From Asparagopsis taxiformis (taxonomy: Eukaryota > Rhodophyta > Florideophyceae > Bonnemaisoniales > Bonnemaisoniaceae), in NCBI GenBank assembly GCA_030407315.1, contig JALQPE010002327.1, positions 1 through 17,905 of the forward strand: a stretch of DNA of 17,905 bases, read 5' to 3'. Position numbers and translations under genes: made by a program. This document shows, in pieces, positions 1-9,599 of this stretch. A model generated the notes under the pieces. That model ran no database searches and had not been told where the DNA came from. It saw only the letters and a program-made list of their open reading frames with translations. Every line of letters begins with the position of its first letter. The first letter of the stretch is position 1.

Positions 1-722
1 AACATAAGCAACTCGGAAGGGAGGAGAATGAAGAGGTGGTGACATGAACGGAACAGCGAGGCCATGTGCTCTGCGGTTGTTGTGTACGATTATTGTGCTC
101 GGAAACGATGGAAGCACAGTCGACATCTGTTGCAATTGGCAGTAGCTCGTTCTGCATTGCCGGATCTAAATCGAACGTATGGTGTCTGGCTCGCAACGGT
201 AGTGCTGTAGTCCAAGGTGAATATGTGAACGGAATGGAGCTGCAGGAATGTCCCTCGATATGTGGCGTGCACGGGGGGTTCGATGGTGACGGGGGTCTAG
301 AAGGGTGGAGAACCGAAAGAAGAAATGTTTCCGCATTGAATGGGAACCTACGACGCAAAGGAAAAGGAAGGAGGGCTGGGACATGTTGTGGGGAACATTG
401 AGAGTGCATATGCCGTTGTCATATTCCGTGGTGTGGAAGAACCATGTAGAATAGGCAAGTTAATATCGGAAGATGTGGTCAATGATGTGGTGGGGTATAG
501 TGGTCAGAGAAAAGGGCAGAGGAGTACATAAATGATACAGGTAGTGAGATGAACATGGAAGAACTAGTTTAATTATTCTGAAGCATACATTGCGGAGCAG
601 AGGCAAGCAATGGGAACTACTACAGTCACATGAAGACGGCGGTGTTCCAGCTAGAACAGTTCTACATGCCAATTAAAGAAATACCAAGTTCATCATCCTC
701 CTCGAGAGGTACACAATCATGA
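1..722 (+). pseudogene. Decayed coding stretch, unknown protein
   Basis: I do not recognise this protein. Coding character passes through all three plus frames. A segment at 43-210 includes VVVYDYCARKRWKHSRHLL and ends in TAG at 208. A second covers roughly 190-400 (VQGEYVNGMELQEC). A third at 340-531 includes YAVVIFRGVEEPCRIGKLIS. A fourth runs from 519 to 722 and contains two in-frame stops (TAA near 570, TGA at 579) before SNGNYYSHMKTAVFQLEQF. The segments follow one another in order, as expected for one ancestral gene with at least two frameshifts and two nonsense codons. The 5' end is outside the window. It shares no clear motif with the plus-strand family at 12.2 and 16.4 kb, although it has the same orientation and state of decay. 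That it is ex-coding is likely; its function is unknown. Confidence 0.4.
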
Positions 723-1205
723 TTGGAAAACCGGTCTGTTTGCTGGGTTATCTTCTGAGCGCTCAGTATGTCTGAAGCCTGAACGAAAAAAACGGACAGG
801 ACTCGTATTCTTGTGCTGTTAGTTTTCTCTCTTTCTAATGATCCCCGTGAGGCAGTCACATCACTCCCATGAGGTAGTCCCGGAGCTCAAGATGTCCCCA
901 TGTAACGCGCAAGGGGAATCCATCCTTCCCAAAATGAGATGTAAGGCTGTTGTTTAGGGCTTCGTTAAATAAACCTTGGAGGCATATTGCAATCTATAAC
1001 ATGCTTGAATAGCATGAGGTTCATGACAGAGCATCTACAGTTGTGTACATTGGCAAAAACTGCATAACAATATCATAGCTAGAGTAAGAAAGGAGAATGA
1101 ACAGACAGCCAACTTCTCCACTCGCGTACTCGCAATGTTTTCACCATCGATATCACCGCTCACACTGAACTATGTAAGTAACCTGAATGTGAAGCTCAGG
1201 ACGGC
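723..1205. other. Intergenic, no gene seen
   Basis: No frame holds a convincing coding stretch here, and no strong repeat was seen. The sequence lies between the 3' end of the decayed plus-strand stretch and the 3' end of the minus-strand gene at 1.2-2.3 kb, so it is a convergent 3' flank. Confidence 0.5.
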
Positions 1206-2336
1206 TCAGAATGAAATTTGAGAGATGGAATCATTTTTTTGAATACACTTCGAGAGCTTCTTCTCCTGTTCCGTAAGCTCTCGAAGTTGTCTGAATAGAG
1301 TCAGGTGGACACTTTCTGTTGTGGAAACAGCATGGGCAGGAGAAACATCCACAGTTGCCTTCATATCTCGGTGGATGAGGAAGAATGCTTGTTTGACCAA
1401 TTCCATTTTCATCTGTTCCCGGGAAGTGTTGAAGAACTGTGTAAGCTGCCGTATGTGCAGAGGTAATAATCGGAATAGACTGTAAGTCAGACGGAGAAAG
1501 TTGGATACAGCGGAAGAAGATGATAGGATGTACCAGTACGGCGTGCTTCTTTCGAACCAGACAGTCGGCGACGCTTTGAAAGAGTAACCTGCAAATGCGT
1601 AGACTGTTCCACGTTTCGTTCTGCCTCCGTGGGCATCGAGATATCCATGGCATGGAAAAGAGCTCGTTGGGAAATGTGCAGCCAAGACGGCTTTCGATGG
1701 GCACTACTGTAGCATTGCGTAGTGCATAGTCTCGAGATAGAGTATTGCTGTTCAAGTCCTCCTCCCCAGGATCGAGGACCCCAGCATTCCTGCTCGTCGA
1801 GTCCTTCCATCGCACAATTCTGTCATTTGCCATTGAAATAAACGCAGTTCCGATAATAGAGCGTTTTAAGAACACATGTCGTTTCCCTACTGCCGTTCCG
1901 ATAAGAGATCTCTTAGATTGCCTTACCTCAGAATTTGAACTTGAAGTCTGCGAAAACGACAGGGCAGCAAGAAGCAACGTTGTGCAGGAATCCACCTGTG
2001 GTGATGTTGCAGACCTCGAATTACAATTGTTGAGCAAAATGGCGTCAACAAAGGTTTTAACAAGCTCTGCAACAGTTCTGAAAGCGACGAATCGAGATGT
2101 CACCTGCCTGTTGTTGAACAGAGAAGACACCAGCGTGGCAATTTGACCTGCTTTTCTTGATCTCTCATCCAGAACAACTGAAGGGACAGTGTTTGTTCCG
2201 GCAGCAGCGGAGGCCATGTATCGAATACACGCCAGCTCCAATTGAATAGACGAAAGGGAATCGCGCATGTACTGTTCGAGGGATGCGAACCGTTCTTCGA
2301 ACTTTGCAAACCTAGTCAAGATAAATCATCTCTCAT
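1206..2336 (-). pseudogene. Unrecognised protein, about 370 aa, frameshifted
   Basis: The main open stretch runs from 2319 down to about 1410. The protein then continues more naturally in another frame (segment KMELVKQAFFLIHRDMKA through EQEKKLSKCIQK) to a stop at 1206, so one frameshift is inferred near 1405. The open stretch would have to begin at a TTG codon. A real ATG at 2336 lies one short frameshift upstream, and the first in-frame ATG is at 2268 (MRDSLSS). Residues 1-35 (FAKFEERFASLEQYM) look amphipathic and may form a short coiled coil. An internal near-repeat, KRSLIGTAVGKR followed by KRSIIGTAFIS, is visible around residues 138-165. No catalytic motif was recognised. The gene has the same strand as the methyltransferase and ParB genes and lies downstream of them, separated by two palindromic elements. 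It may be an accessory gene of the same cassette, or an unrelated host gene. Confidence 0.5.
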
Positions 2337-2636
2337 TTTTGCTGGAAACCGTTGAATGGTTCACGCCCAGGATAGAGTACTTGAGTAGAACTGGAAACGT
2401 TGCTGAGGAGAGGGAAGGATAAGTAGAAGAGACCAGGGGGAAACTTGTCTCGAGCATGGACGGGAAGATGTAACGGATAAGGACATTGGTACGGCCGTTA
2501 CAAAAGCTGCGGGCAGTAACGGTCCTGGGCATACCCAAAAGCAATGGAGCCAGCAATGCAATCAGCCAGAGAAGTTATTTTGGTGCATCTCTCTATGTGT
2601 TTGCAGAACGTAGGCTAAGGTATATTCGGGGCAAGG

Positions 2637-2754
2637 AAATTGGTAATCTTTTTTGCGCTGAAATTGCTGCAGTAAAGAGTGATCTACCCAAGTGCACATA
2701 GGTAGATCAGTTTTTACTGCAGTAATTTCATAGCTAGAAAAATTACCGAAATTT
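2637..2754. repeat. MITE-like palindrome, copy 1 (most diverged)
   Basis: The element is an imperfect inverted repeat of about 118 bp. It has AAATTGGTAA and TTACCGAAATTT at its ends, CTGCAGTAA blocks in each arm, GATCTACC/GGTAGATC, and a central AAGTGCACAT. The left arm is more diverged than in the other three copies, so this is probably the oldest insertion. It lies between the minus-strand gene ending at 1206 and the methyltransferase-SET gene. Confidence 0.8.
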
Positions 2755-3140
2755 AATCTCAGCACTATGTAAGCAGCACTAGCTGACTATGTAGATGACC
2801 ACGGTTCAGTTTGTTCTTCAGGGCTGTTTTGTTGCTAGGAGCGTTAACGCTATAATTATAGAAGCGTTAAACTTCATACCACATTAATGTACATTGAGCA
2901 GCTTTTCCTGCGTGTGGTACATGCATGATGTACGAAATGCGAGAATGGATGTACAATGTACAAGACAGTGTGGTACCTGCATTTCTCTTACATTGCCATT
3001 GTGCTGAAAAACAAGCGGAGACCGTCCGCATGTGGAACAAGGCAAACAACTAAGAACGGCTGGTATCCAAACCTCAGCCTTCGACATGCCATGTAGGGTT
3101 GTGTGGTGCCCGTGGGTATGCCAGAACACATACAGGCAGC

Positions 3141-3262
3141 GTAAAATTTGTATTTTTTGGGCTCTAAAATTACTGCAGTAAAAAACTGATCTAGCAAAGT
3201 GCACTCGGGTAGATCAGTTTTTACTGCAGTAATTTTTGAGCCCAAAAAATTACCAAATTTAC
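3141..3262. repeat. MITE-like palindrome, copy 2
   Basis: A near-perfect palindrome of about 120 bp ends with AAATTTG and CAAATTT. The inverted match may extend outward into GCGTAAA and TTTACGC. Each arm contains TTACTGCAGTAA, itself a palindrome, then GATCTAG/GGTAGATC near the centre. It lies about 185 bp downstream of the SET-domain stop, on the 3' side of that gene. Its size, terminal inverted repeats and dispersed copies suggest a foldback MITE. A strong transcribed hairpin would be the alternative. Confidence 0.85.
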
Positions 3263-3446
3263 GCACAGAATATACCTGTCCAACCTTATGAGACGCATTA
3301 CGTACCAAACGGGAAATTCTTCTACGCATTGCTTGCTTGGGGGAAAGAGTACATTACGATAAAAAAAATTGAAGGTATGGGAAACAGAGTGAGAACATTA
3401 ATGGAGAAGGATTTACTAGTGAAATTTGACTGTGAGAGGGTAACAG

Positions 3447-3950
3447 CTAGACAGTGAAGTAATCATGACCGTATTCGATAAACAGCTCGGATCCAGCTGA
3501 GATAGCCTCGTTAGCAGTAACACATACAACTTGGTAGCTAGACACAGAGCTCTCGCTGATGAGTTCTTGTACAGGGGAGGAGAAACTAACATTAGCAGTT
3601 CGCGACGGGCGATCGGTTCCCTCTGCTGGATCCACGAACGTTGGGTCGTTGATTTTCGAAGCAGCGCAATACTCGAAAGGAACAATGAAGATGGGGCGGC
3701 TAGACGTAGACGGAAGCAAGCAGGTGATATTTGGGTCCTTGATTTGAACTGCGTACTTCTGGAAGCGCTCAATCGAGAACGAAGTCGGACCCGTACCAAA
3801 CGTCTTCAGTTTTGCTTGGTAGAGATCCTTGTAAACCACTGCCCCAAAATAGTACCCGACGATATCTCCTGGATCAATATCTACTCTTGCGAAGAGTCCA
3901 TCACCAGCTGCAGGTATAGTTGAAGTTGCAACGTATACATGTGTGCCATT
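3447..3950 (-). other. SET methyltransferase domain (C-terminal part of fusion)
   Basis: The frame opens after a TGA near 3952 and runs to the stop at 3447. It begins with GDGLFARVDIDPGDIVGYYF, the N-terminal SET strand pattern (GLFA, then a DPGDIVGYYFG block). The middle contains CAASKINDP and, after a short insertion, TANVSF, in the place of the IND/NHS-type cofactor and knot motifs. It ends with GSELFIEYGHDYF, the classical GxELxxxYGxxYF end of SET. The family transfers methyl from SAM to lysine, usually in histones. No post-SET cysteine cluster follows. No ATG precedes the first strand, and the upstream linker in another frame (ending MYTLQLQLYL) leads directly into it. This supports a fusion with the methyltransferase rather than a separate gene. 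Confidence 0.85.
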
Positions 3951-4244
3951 GCATCAATTGATAGCAGGGTTTTACTATCCATGGTGGACAACAAGCCCAG
4001 CAGTGATTGTGGACATTTGTGAATAGGAAGGTCTATCAAGTCATTGTGCTGGTCTGGGATGCACCAAATGGCGGTCAGAAAGCTGATGAGGTGGGGTGGA
4101 AGTTGTGTCGAACTTGGTAAACTGGAGGGGTTCTTCGAGTGGGAATCGTCATCGGAAGTTCCGAGTTGAGAAGTGGCCAGCTGCTGCAGGGCGGGCGTGG
4201 ACTGTTGACAAAGTTCCCAATGGAGACCTGCTGCAGAAATGCAA

Positions 4245-5061
4245 GATTGACTCTAGGAAGGGATAGTTCAAAGCAGTCCGTGAACTTCTCACACCCCACA
4301 AACCTCCTGTACTGACCGTGGTGCATAGTAAGGCATGCAACTGCAGTAGAGAAAGTGCCAGCAAACATGTCCACGACCAAATCTCCCTGTTTGAGAAACG
4401 TCCAATGAGCTCTGCATGAGAGCTACGGTCTTCTGCTCGGGGCGCAACGTAACCTTTTTCTTGTCCTTGTCCAATATTTCACTGTCTCCGATGCTGTGAT
4501 GCGCGGGATGTTGTCGATGACATTTGTCCAAGCCTTGAACCGAGAAGGGATGTATCCTGCATTTCGGTAGTTCACCATCCCCCAGCCTTCTTTACCCTTA
4601 CCCAGCTTCGTAGCATGTACAACCAGCTCGACCATATTTAACAAACTGGTCGTAATCCTATACGGAGGCGAAGTAAAATGGGTGGGGCTCCGAGTACAGA
4701 CGATAGGCTGCGAATCAACCGCGAACATAGGACTACCCGTAGAGTATTTCACTTTGCGAAGCTCGTATACCCAATTGTAGAACAGAGCAGCAGATGTGAA
4801 TATGAGAACATGACCACCCTTGCGCGTAACCTTGGAAATTTCAGCTACCGTGTCTTCGATTTCTTCCTGACGGAGGACATCGTAACCAGAGTTTCCTCTG
4901 CCAGACATACGCCTAGTATTGTACGGCGGGTCAGTGAGTACCAACTGAGCACCTTCCCGGATTTGCGGCTTTCGAGGATTGTCAACAGCGTCATAGTTCT
5001 TCAAAAGGTCTCTGAAGCTGCAGTTGAAAGTATGCAGGACAGATCCTTTCATGTTGTCCAT
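4245..5061 (-). other. Beta-class DNA N6-adenine/N4-cytosine methyltransferase domain
   Basis: Catalytic motif IV is QLVLTDPPYN, with the DPPY aspartate codon at 4932. Further down, VTLRPEQKTVALMQ (about 4455-4410) matches the conserved run before motif I. Motif I is VVDMFAGTFSTAVACL (FAGT near 4365-4354), followed by YRRFVGCEKFTDCFELS, typical of the end of this fold. DPPY before the SAM-binding motif is the beta-class order. DPPY is known from enzymes making 6-methyladenine or 4-methylcytosine, and the sequence does not decide which. Motif I has FAGTF where FxGxG is usual, so the second glycine is missing. The domain crosses three reading frames, with changes near 4475 and 4408, so as written no full-length enzyme can be made. 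Confidence 0.85.
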
Positions 5062-6902
5062 TCTGGAGGAATCAACACTTCATCTTCTGCACGCATGGAT
5101 TTTATATCAGCTCTGGCCGCTTCGGCGGTACCGCTGTTACCGCTATTCCTGCTCGAGCTTCCTGCACCAGAAGGGCTTTCATCTAGTCGTCTTCGTTTAG
5201 CATTCGGGCTCGTTTCCGTTCCCGCCGGGCGGAGAATCCCGTACTGGAGAAGCTGTTCTCTCAGTGTCTCCGAACAGCTCCTCATTAGGGTCGGGCGTTG
5301 ATTGTGGCTCTTCTGTGAGGCTGAATGCCGTGAGTTGCCTTTCAACCATACCCAGAGCCCGAATAGTCGTAAACCTCCCAGCATCTGGGGGACCAGTCGA
5401 CGCCTGGAAGCCCTGTAGGAAAGGTATTGCTCGCGGTGAAGAAACGGTTTGGTCGAACAATTCTTTGTGCCGACAGATCGTCATTATGTGCTCCCAGAAG
5501 GACGTTGCGCAGAGGCGCATCTGAGCATCTTGCAGCAGCGTACGATGGACAGCCGCACTCGAGATGCTTGCCGAGTGCTGCACTCTTCGAACAGCTCCTC
5601 TGCCGTGCAACAAAGTCTTCAGCTCTCGAAGCGGTGCGAAGCCCCTATTTTCCGAGTCCAGGACGTGGTACGTGAATACTCTCTGGTCGTACAGAAGGTA
5701 CGGTTGCAAGAGCTCCTCTGTATTGGTAGCCCCTAGCGACTTTGCCAATACATCCCATGACTTCAGAATCACATGAATACCATATCCAAGACGCTGGGCA
5801 GTCCACGGACTATCCTTCTTGAGAAGCGGCGTGGGTCTATTCGAAGACCTCGTTCTTGTACGTGAGCGTGGCCGGGATTCTGCCTGCAACTTCCAGTCTC
5901 GGTCCATTGTATCAATGCCATGAGAAATACAACCCTCTCGAAAGTTGTGGTAAGTCTCGGAGTTGTCCAGCTATCTTGATGCGAAGCGCGCTCCTGGATC
6001 TGTGAAACGAAGAATTGGCATGCTAGTGATTGTCTTGAGAAGGCATCTCGACCAATCGCGGACTGGGAGAATTTATGCTCGGTGTAGAACTCTTTCTGAA
6101 CTGGAAGTGGTGGTCCAGGACTCTGAGAGTTTTTGAGTGGATCCTCTGCTGATTGCTCATCACGCTCATGGACAAACACGGGAATAAAGAAGGATACGGA
6201 TAAATCCAGCAACCCACAGCTCGTGAGGAATAGATCCCATACCCGTGTGTCTATATCTTCACTACCATCTTCACCAGCAGAAATGGTGAAGTTTCGGACT
6301 GCTTGCACAATGTTAAAGGTGTGACGATGGTAGGCATACGAGAACCATTTATCCAGAACGATTGAAGCATTCGCTGGCAGGTCAAACTTGTACATACTGC
6401 TCACAGCCCTTCGAAACGCTGTGAGCGAACGTTCTGCAAGGGGCACATGATCCTCTTTCTTCTCAGCTTCATGCCAACAGTCTCGCATGTGAGCGACTAT
6501 TGCTACACTTTCGTAGAACGGAATAATCCTTTCCCTCTCCAGAAGATGAAAGAGAATAGAGGCAAGCGTATGTGGTTTGGTAGTAATAGATTCGTAGCTC
6601 ATGCGAAGTAAATATCTCGATGTGTTCCGTCGGGGGCGCGACCACACCTCCTCGCACACGTCCAAGGTTACGTCACCATTGTCCGCAATGCTACCGTACA
6701 GATAGAGACGTTCGAAATCCAGATGCACTACGGATGTGACATCGGAGGCTGGGGTGCTAGCCCCTGCGATAGCAGGAATTGAAACAACGCGAGCGGGATC
6801 AACCCATAGAATGGTTCCGTTTCCGTACTTGTCAGATGGATGCATCGGCCCATCTTCGCTGTACGTTTCGACAAGCCCGTGCCGGGGTTGTGGCTGCGCC
6901 AT

Positions 6903-7660
6903 TTCAGGGGATGCTCGGGAACGAGGGAGAAGAGAGAATGCGATAGATTGGTAGAGAAGATTGCAATGCAATCCGGCACATGTGCCTGACAGGACGGCAA
7001 GGAGATTTTTCCGCGCGCCCGCAAAATTTGAAATTGGAATTTATGGAAGCCCCGATTTCTGACGAGGGGTCGCGGGATGATGAAAGATTTTGGAGTTTTG
7101 TTGTTGAAGATTGGTGAAGGGGTGCAATGTTTTCAACGGGTATGCAGCTTGGGCGCATTCTGTATCATGACAGTGCATTAAACAAAATCTCCACAACCTT
7201 GAGCTAGCTTCACTAATAATACAGAGACACTGCACCTAAATTCAAGCCCCATTAGCTACAGACGGTCGCCAGACGAGTCTAAAATTTGGTAATTTTTGGG
7301 CACAAAAATTACTGCAGTAAAAACTGATCTAGCCAAGTGCACTTTGCTAGATCAGTTTTTACTGCAGTAATTTTTGAGCCCAAAAAATTACCAAATTTTA
7401 GGACCTGAATAGCAGCTGGAAAAGACAAAGTAGAGGTACTGCTGAGGTCGGGAGCGCTCTTAGCTCATGGATACGCACTCGTTAGTCTGGGTTGAGAGGA
7501 AAACAATATCGTAGATCACAGAATGTCACAAGTTGTCAGTAAGCAATAGGGAAGAGTATACTGTTAGTATATTGTATATTATGCTACAGGTGAAGCATGG
7601 AGGAACATTAAGAAAACAATAGAAACTTTAGTTGAGAGCAACCTATAGGTGAAATCCTAC
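6903..7660. other. Spacer between the two large minus-strand genes
   Basis: No convincing coding sequence was seen in any frame. This is the 3' flank of the dioxygenase gene and the presumed promoter and leader of the methyltransferase-SET gene. It contains palindrome copy 3. No clear TATA box or polyadenylation signal could be placed with confidence. Confidence 0.4.
7279..7401. repeat. MITE-like palindrome, copy 3
   Basis: A 123-bp near-perfect palindrome runs from CTAAAATTTGGTAA to TTACCAAATTTTAG. Each arm carries TTACTGCAGTAA and GATCTAGC/GCTAGATC, and the centre holds an AAGTGCACTT core. If the ends are AAATTTGG/CCAAATTT, the flanking bases are TA on both sides. That fits the TA target duplication of Tc1/mariner-type MITEs. 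This is the best-preserved copy for judging the ends. Confidence 0.88.
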
Positions 7661-8599
7661 CTACTCAACTGTGATGTAATCTTCACTACTATCCGGTACC
7701 TCATCGTCCGACTCAAAGTCGTGTGTGAACTCGTAAGGTTTCGGCAGACGATTGGGGTCGTCACTCTGCAACGGTGCGTAGACGAGATCATTGACTAGCT
7801 CGGAAGAATCACGTACAGCCATGCTATGGACTCGAATGTGATGACCGTATTGTACTCCAGTCTTAGAAATTTTGTCCTTCACGAAGTCGTAATCCTGCCA
7901 TCCCGCACCAGCGTGCTCTACGTCACCACGATTCACGAGAACAGAAAAGGGTGGAATCCAAACCAATTTTGGATGGAGATGGGGCCAGATAGCCAGGAAG
8001 GCATCACGAGGGGCGTTGAGGAAGGCATGACTCCGCGGTCGTACCAGAATTGGGGACCCAACTGCACCAGTAGCTATGAAAGAATAGTCTGGGTCTGGTG
8101 CAGGGGTCCCACAATAGCGGTTGGGTTCCTCGCGTGGCGGTCCTGGGTACGTAAAGTCGAGATGCGGGATCTGACGAGTACAGTTGGAACCCGTCAGGAG
8201 CATCCGAAGTCCTGTCCTCCCAAAGCGCAGCTTGGAGCCTTTCTTGAATCCGTTCAAAGATGAAACGGAATCCTCCAAGTGCAACATTTCCGCTATAATT
8301 GCGAGGATGACATCCACGGAAACCTTGTCATGAGCCAGCGACATGGATTCCTCCCCGTCGAGGTCTTCAATGACAGCCGAGCGGGGGGTCATGTACCGCT
8401 GGCGAGACGCGCCACCCCGGGCATCCTGGGCAGCTGAACCGGAGTTCAGAATCGTGCCCCACGCCCCTTCCACATTGTCATCGAACTTTTGGGCAAACCC
8501 AGAGAGCAGTTCGTGGATTGCAGACCGTACATCGGAAGCTCCTAGTATGTCTTCGAGGACGATGTATCCATCGAAATCAATACTAGCCCTTGCCCGCTC
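7661..8599 (-). CDS. 2-oxoglutarate/Fe(II) dioxygenase, PhyH-like, no ATG of its own
   Basis: The reading frame is open from just after a TAG at 8602-8600 to the stop at 7661. It begins IDFDGYIVLEDILGASDV, resembling the N-terminal helix and strand of phytanoyl-CoA-hydroxylase-like dioxygenases. The iron facial triad is visible as PHLDF (His codon 8164, Asp codon 8158) and VEHAGAG (His codon 7915). The co-substrate arginine is in HHIRVH (Arg codon 7834). Enzymes of this superfamily hydroxylate or oxidatively demethylate substrates using O2, Fe(II) and 2-oxoglutarate; the substrate here is unknown. No in-frame ATG exists between the TAG and 8392, which already lies inside the domain. The domain therefore probably was, or is, the C-terminal part of the ParB/zinc-finger protein in the same frame. 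The C-terminus is acidic (ESDDEVPDSSEDY). It lacks the HxDxxN signature I would expect of TET/JBP enzymes. Confidence 0.75.
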   Translation of the reverse strand, partial: ERARASIDFDGYIVLEDILGASDVRSAIHELLSGFAQKFDDNVEGAWGTILNSGSAAQDARGGASRQRYMTPRSAVIEDLDGEESMSLAHDKVSVDVILAIIAEMLHLEDSVSSLNGFKKGSKLRFGRTGLRMLLTGSNCTRQIPHLDFTYPGPPREEPNRYCGTPAPDPDYSFIATGAVGSPILVRPRSHAFLNAPRDAFLAIWPHLHPKLVWIPPFSVLVNRGDVEHAGAGWQDYDFVKDKISKTGVQYGHHIRVHSMAVRDSSELVNDLVYAPLQSDDPNRLPKPYEFTHDFESDDEVPDSSEDYITVE

Positions 8600-9281
8600 C
8601 TAATAAACAATCCTCTCCTCGGATGTACCACCAGCCGCGGAGTTGATATCCTCCCTGATCTCCTCCACCTCCCCACTCGTCATGATGAACCCAGAGCGGT
8701 GTTCAGGATGGAGCAGACCCGAAATTGAACGCACGAACGTAGCAGCTTGGGCAAGCGTGGTCTGCTCCGTGAGAAAGGAAGGTGGCGGTGGCTGCTCGTC
8801 CTCATACCTGTGTACCCGAAACCCTTGGAAGTCACCTTCGTCTTTGTAGGGGTTTCGCCGTCTTCTATCTCACCTTCACGCTCCTTTTCGCCAGATGAGG
8901 GTGGCTGTGCAGGAAGCGGAAGGGAGACAGGGGAGAAGACGGGCTACCGAGAGCGATGAGTTGCTCTGCGATAGCGGCACTTCTGGTCTTGGACCGAGTC
9001 ATCCGAGTCGGAGGAGGAGTGGTCGGCTCTCTCCTCCTCTTTTCTCCCCGCCGCGGTGTTCCAGAGGCAGTTTTCTTGGCTGGTTCCCGGGATATGGGCG
9101 CCTTCCCTCCCATCGTACTCCGCGGAGCCTCACCGGTCTGCTTATCCTTTTCTTCAGCAGACTCGGTAGAGGACGCGTCCTTTTCGAAAGGATTGTACGC
9201 ATCACCTTCCCACGCTTCTTGTAACGTGACCCCTGCAGGAGGGGTCCAAGAAGGGGGGTCATCCGGTTGACGGCCATCGTA

Positions 9282-9443
9282 GCACTCACGGGAGCAGACG
9301 AACACCATGTCTCGCTCACCGTTGTTGAGGTACTTGATGGGGATGAGGTGATATACTCGAGGATAGTCGCACAGGTTGTGTACTGGCTGAATGTTGCACG
9401 CTGTGCATTTGTGCACAGCGGCATAGCCGGGGAAGCGACAGTG
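9282..9443 (-). other. Cys/His zinc finger within the ParB-like protein
   Basis: Read in one minus frame, HCRFPGYAAVHKCTAC is followed by VHNLC and, after 24 residues, VCSREC. Potential ligands are the HC pair near 9443-9438, Cys codons 9407 and 9398, His 9380, Cys 9371, Cys 9296 and Cys 9284. The order C, CxxC, HxxC, CxxxC suggests a binuclear or treble-clef type finger like those near the ends of some transposases. I cannot assign it to a named family. The adjoining Pro-rich region is in a different frame, with the switch near 9470. Confidence 0.6.
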
Positions 9444-9599
9444 TGATCCAAGCGAGCAGGAAAGGGGCGTGGCGTAGTTTCATCGGGCGGAATGTGCACA
9501 GAGCGTGAAACTACTGTCCCCCCACCACCCCCCTGCGGTTGAGAAGCTTCAACCGAGGTTTCGGGGTTCTGCTGTTCCGTGGCGATAGCAGAGTCGGGA

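Larger units (their letters stand above)
2337..3446. other. Intergenic region with two palindromic elements
   Basis: No convincing gene is present. The gap separates the SET-domain stop at 3447 from the start of the next minus-strand gene and holds two copies of the palindromic repeat (listed separately). On the minus strand, 2556-2326 is open and in the same frame as the 2319-1206 gene, separated from it only by a TGA at 2328-2326. It could be a 5' extension or a chance open stretch. A pyrimidine-rich acceptor-like run ending in CAG is read on the minus strand near 2400. Plus-strand 3236-3457 is open but starts inside a palindrome and looks fortuitous. Confidence 0.4.
3447..6902 (-). pseudogene. 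DNA methyltransferase-SET fusion gene, frameshifted
   Basis: This appears to be one ancestral gene of about 1,150 codons, broken by around seven frame changes. It starts at ATG 6902 (MAQPQPRHGLVE). Residues 1 to about 330 (to near 5910) and the next about 230 residues (to near 5215) form an unrecognised, mostly helical-looking region. A basic NLS-like NAKRRRLDE follows near 5195. Next comes a beta-class DNA amino-methyltransferase (about 5060-4245), a Ser/Gln/Leu-rich linker (about 4230-3920), and a SET domain ending at the stop codon 3449-3447. Inferred frame changes lie near 5910-5790, 5285-5215, 5055, 4475, 4408, 4230 and 3925. Between changes the frames are open and in correct domain order, so the fusion is older than the breaks. 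The likely ancestral role was to methylate DNA and histone (or other protein) lysines, probably in the nucleus. Two adjacent genes, or a gene with assembly indels, are alternatives. Confidence 0.7.

Noticed and set aside
2884..3329. Minus-strand frames sharing the peptide ITAVKTDLP
   Set aside because: The shared peptide is just the translation of the palindromic repeat. The same words recur wherever a copy falls in frame.
3236..3457. Plus-strand 73-aa frame beside the SET stop
   Set aside because: It begins inside the palindrome and runs through a likely 3' flank. It shows no motif.
3447..6902. Introns as the explanation for all frame changes in the methyltransferase-SET gene
   Set aside because: Open frames overlap or abut at most junctions with no room for an intron, and no consistent GT-AG pairs were seen there. 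Small indels explain them better.
7826..8263. Plus-strand 145-aa frame
   Set aside because: It is antisense to the dioxygenase, which carries the HxD, His and Arg motifs, and has no motif of its own.
7661..8599. TET/JBP base dioxygenase
   Set aside because: The iron motif is PHLDF and lacks the HxDxxN form I would expect in TET/JBP. The N-terminal GYIVLEDIL pattern fits PhyH-like enzymes better.
8895..9270. Plus-strand frames over the zinc-finger region
   Set aside because: The minus strand shows a recognisable finger and basic tail at the same place. The plus-strand frames are shadows of GC-rich codons.
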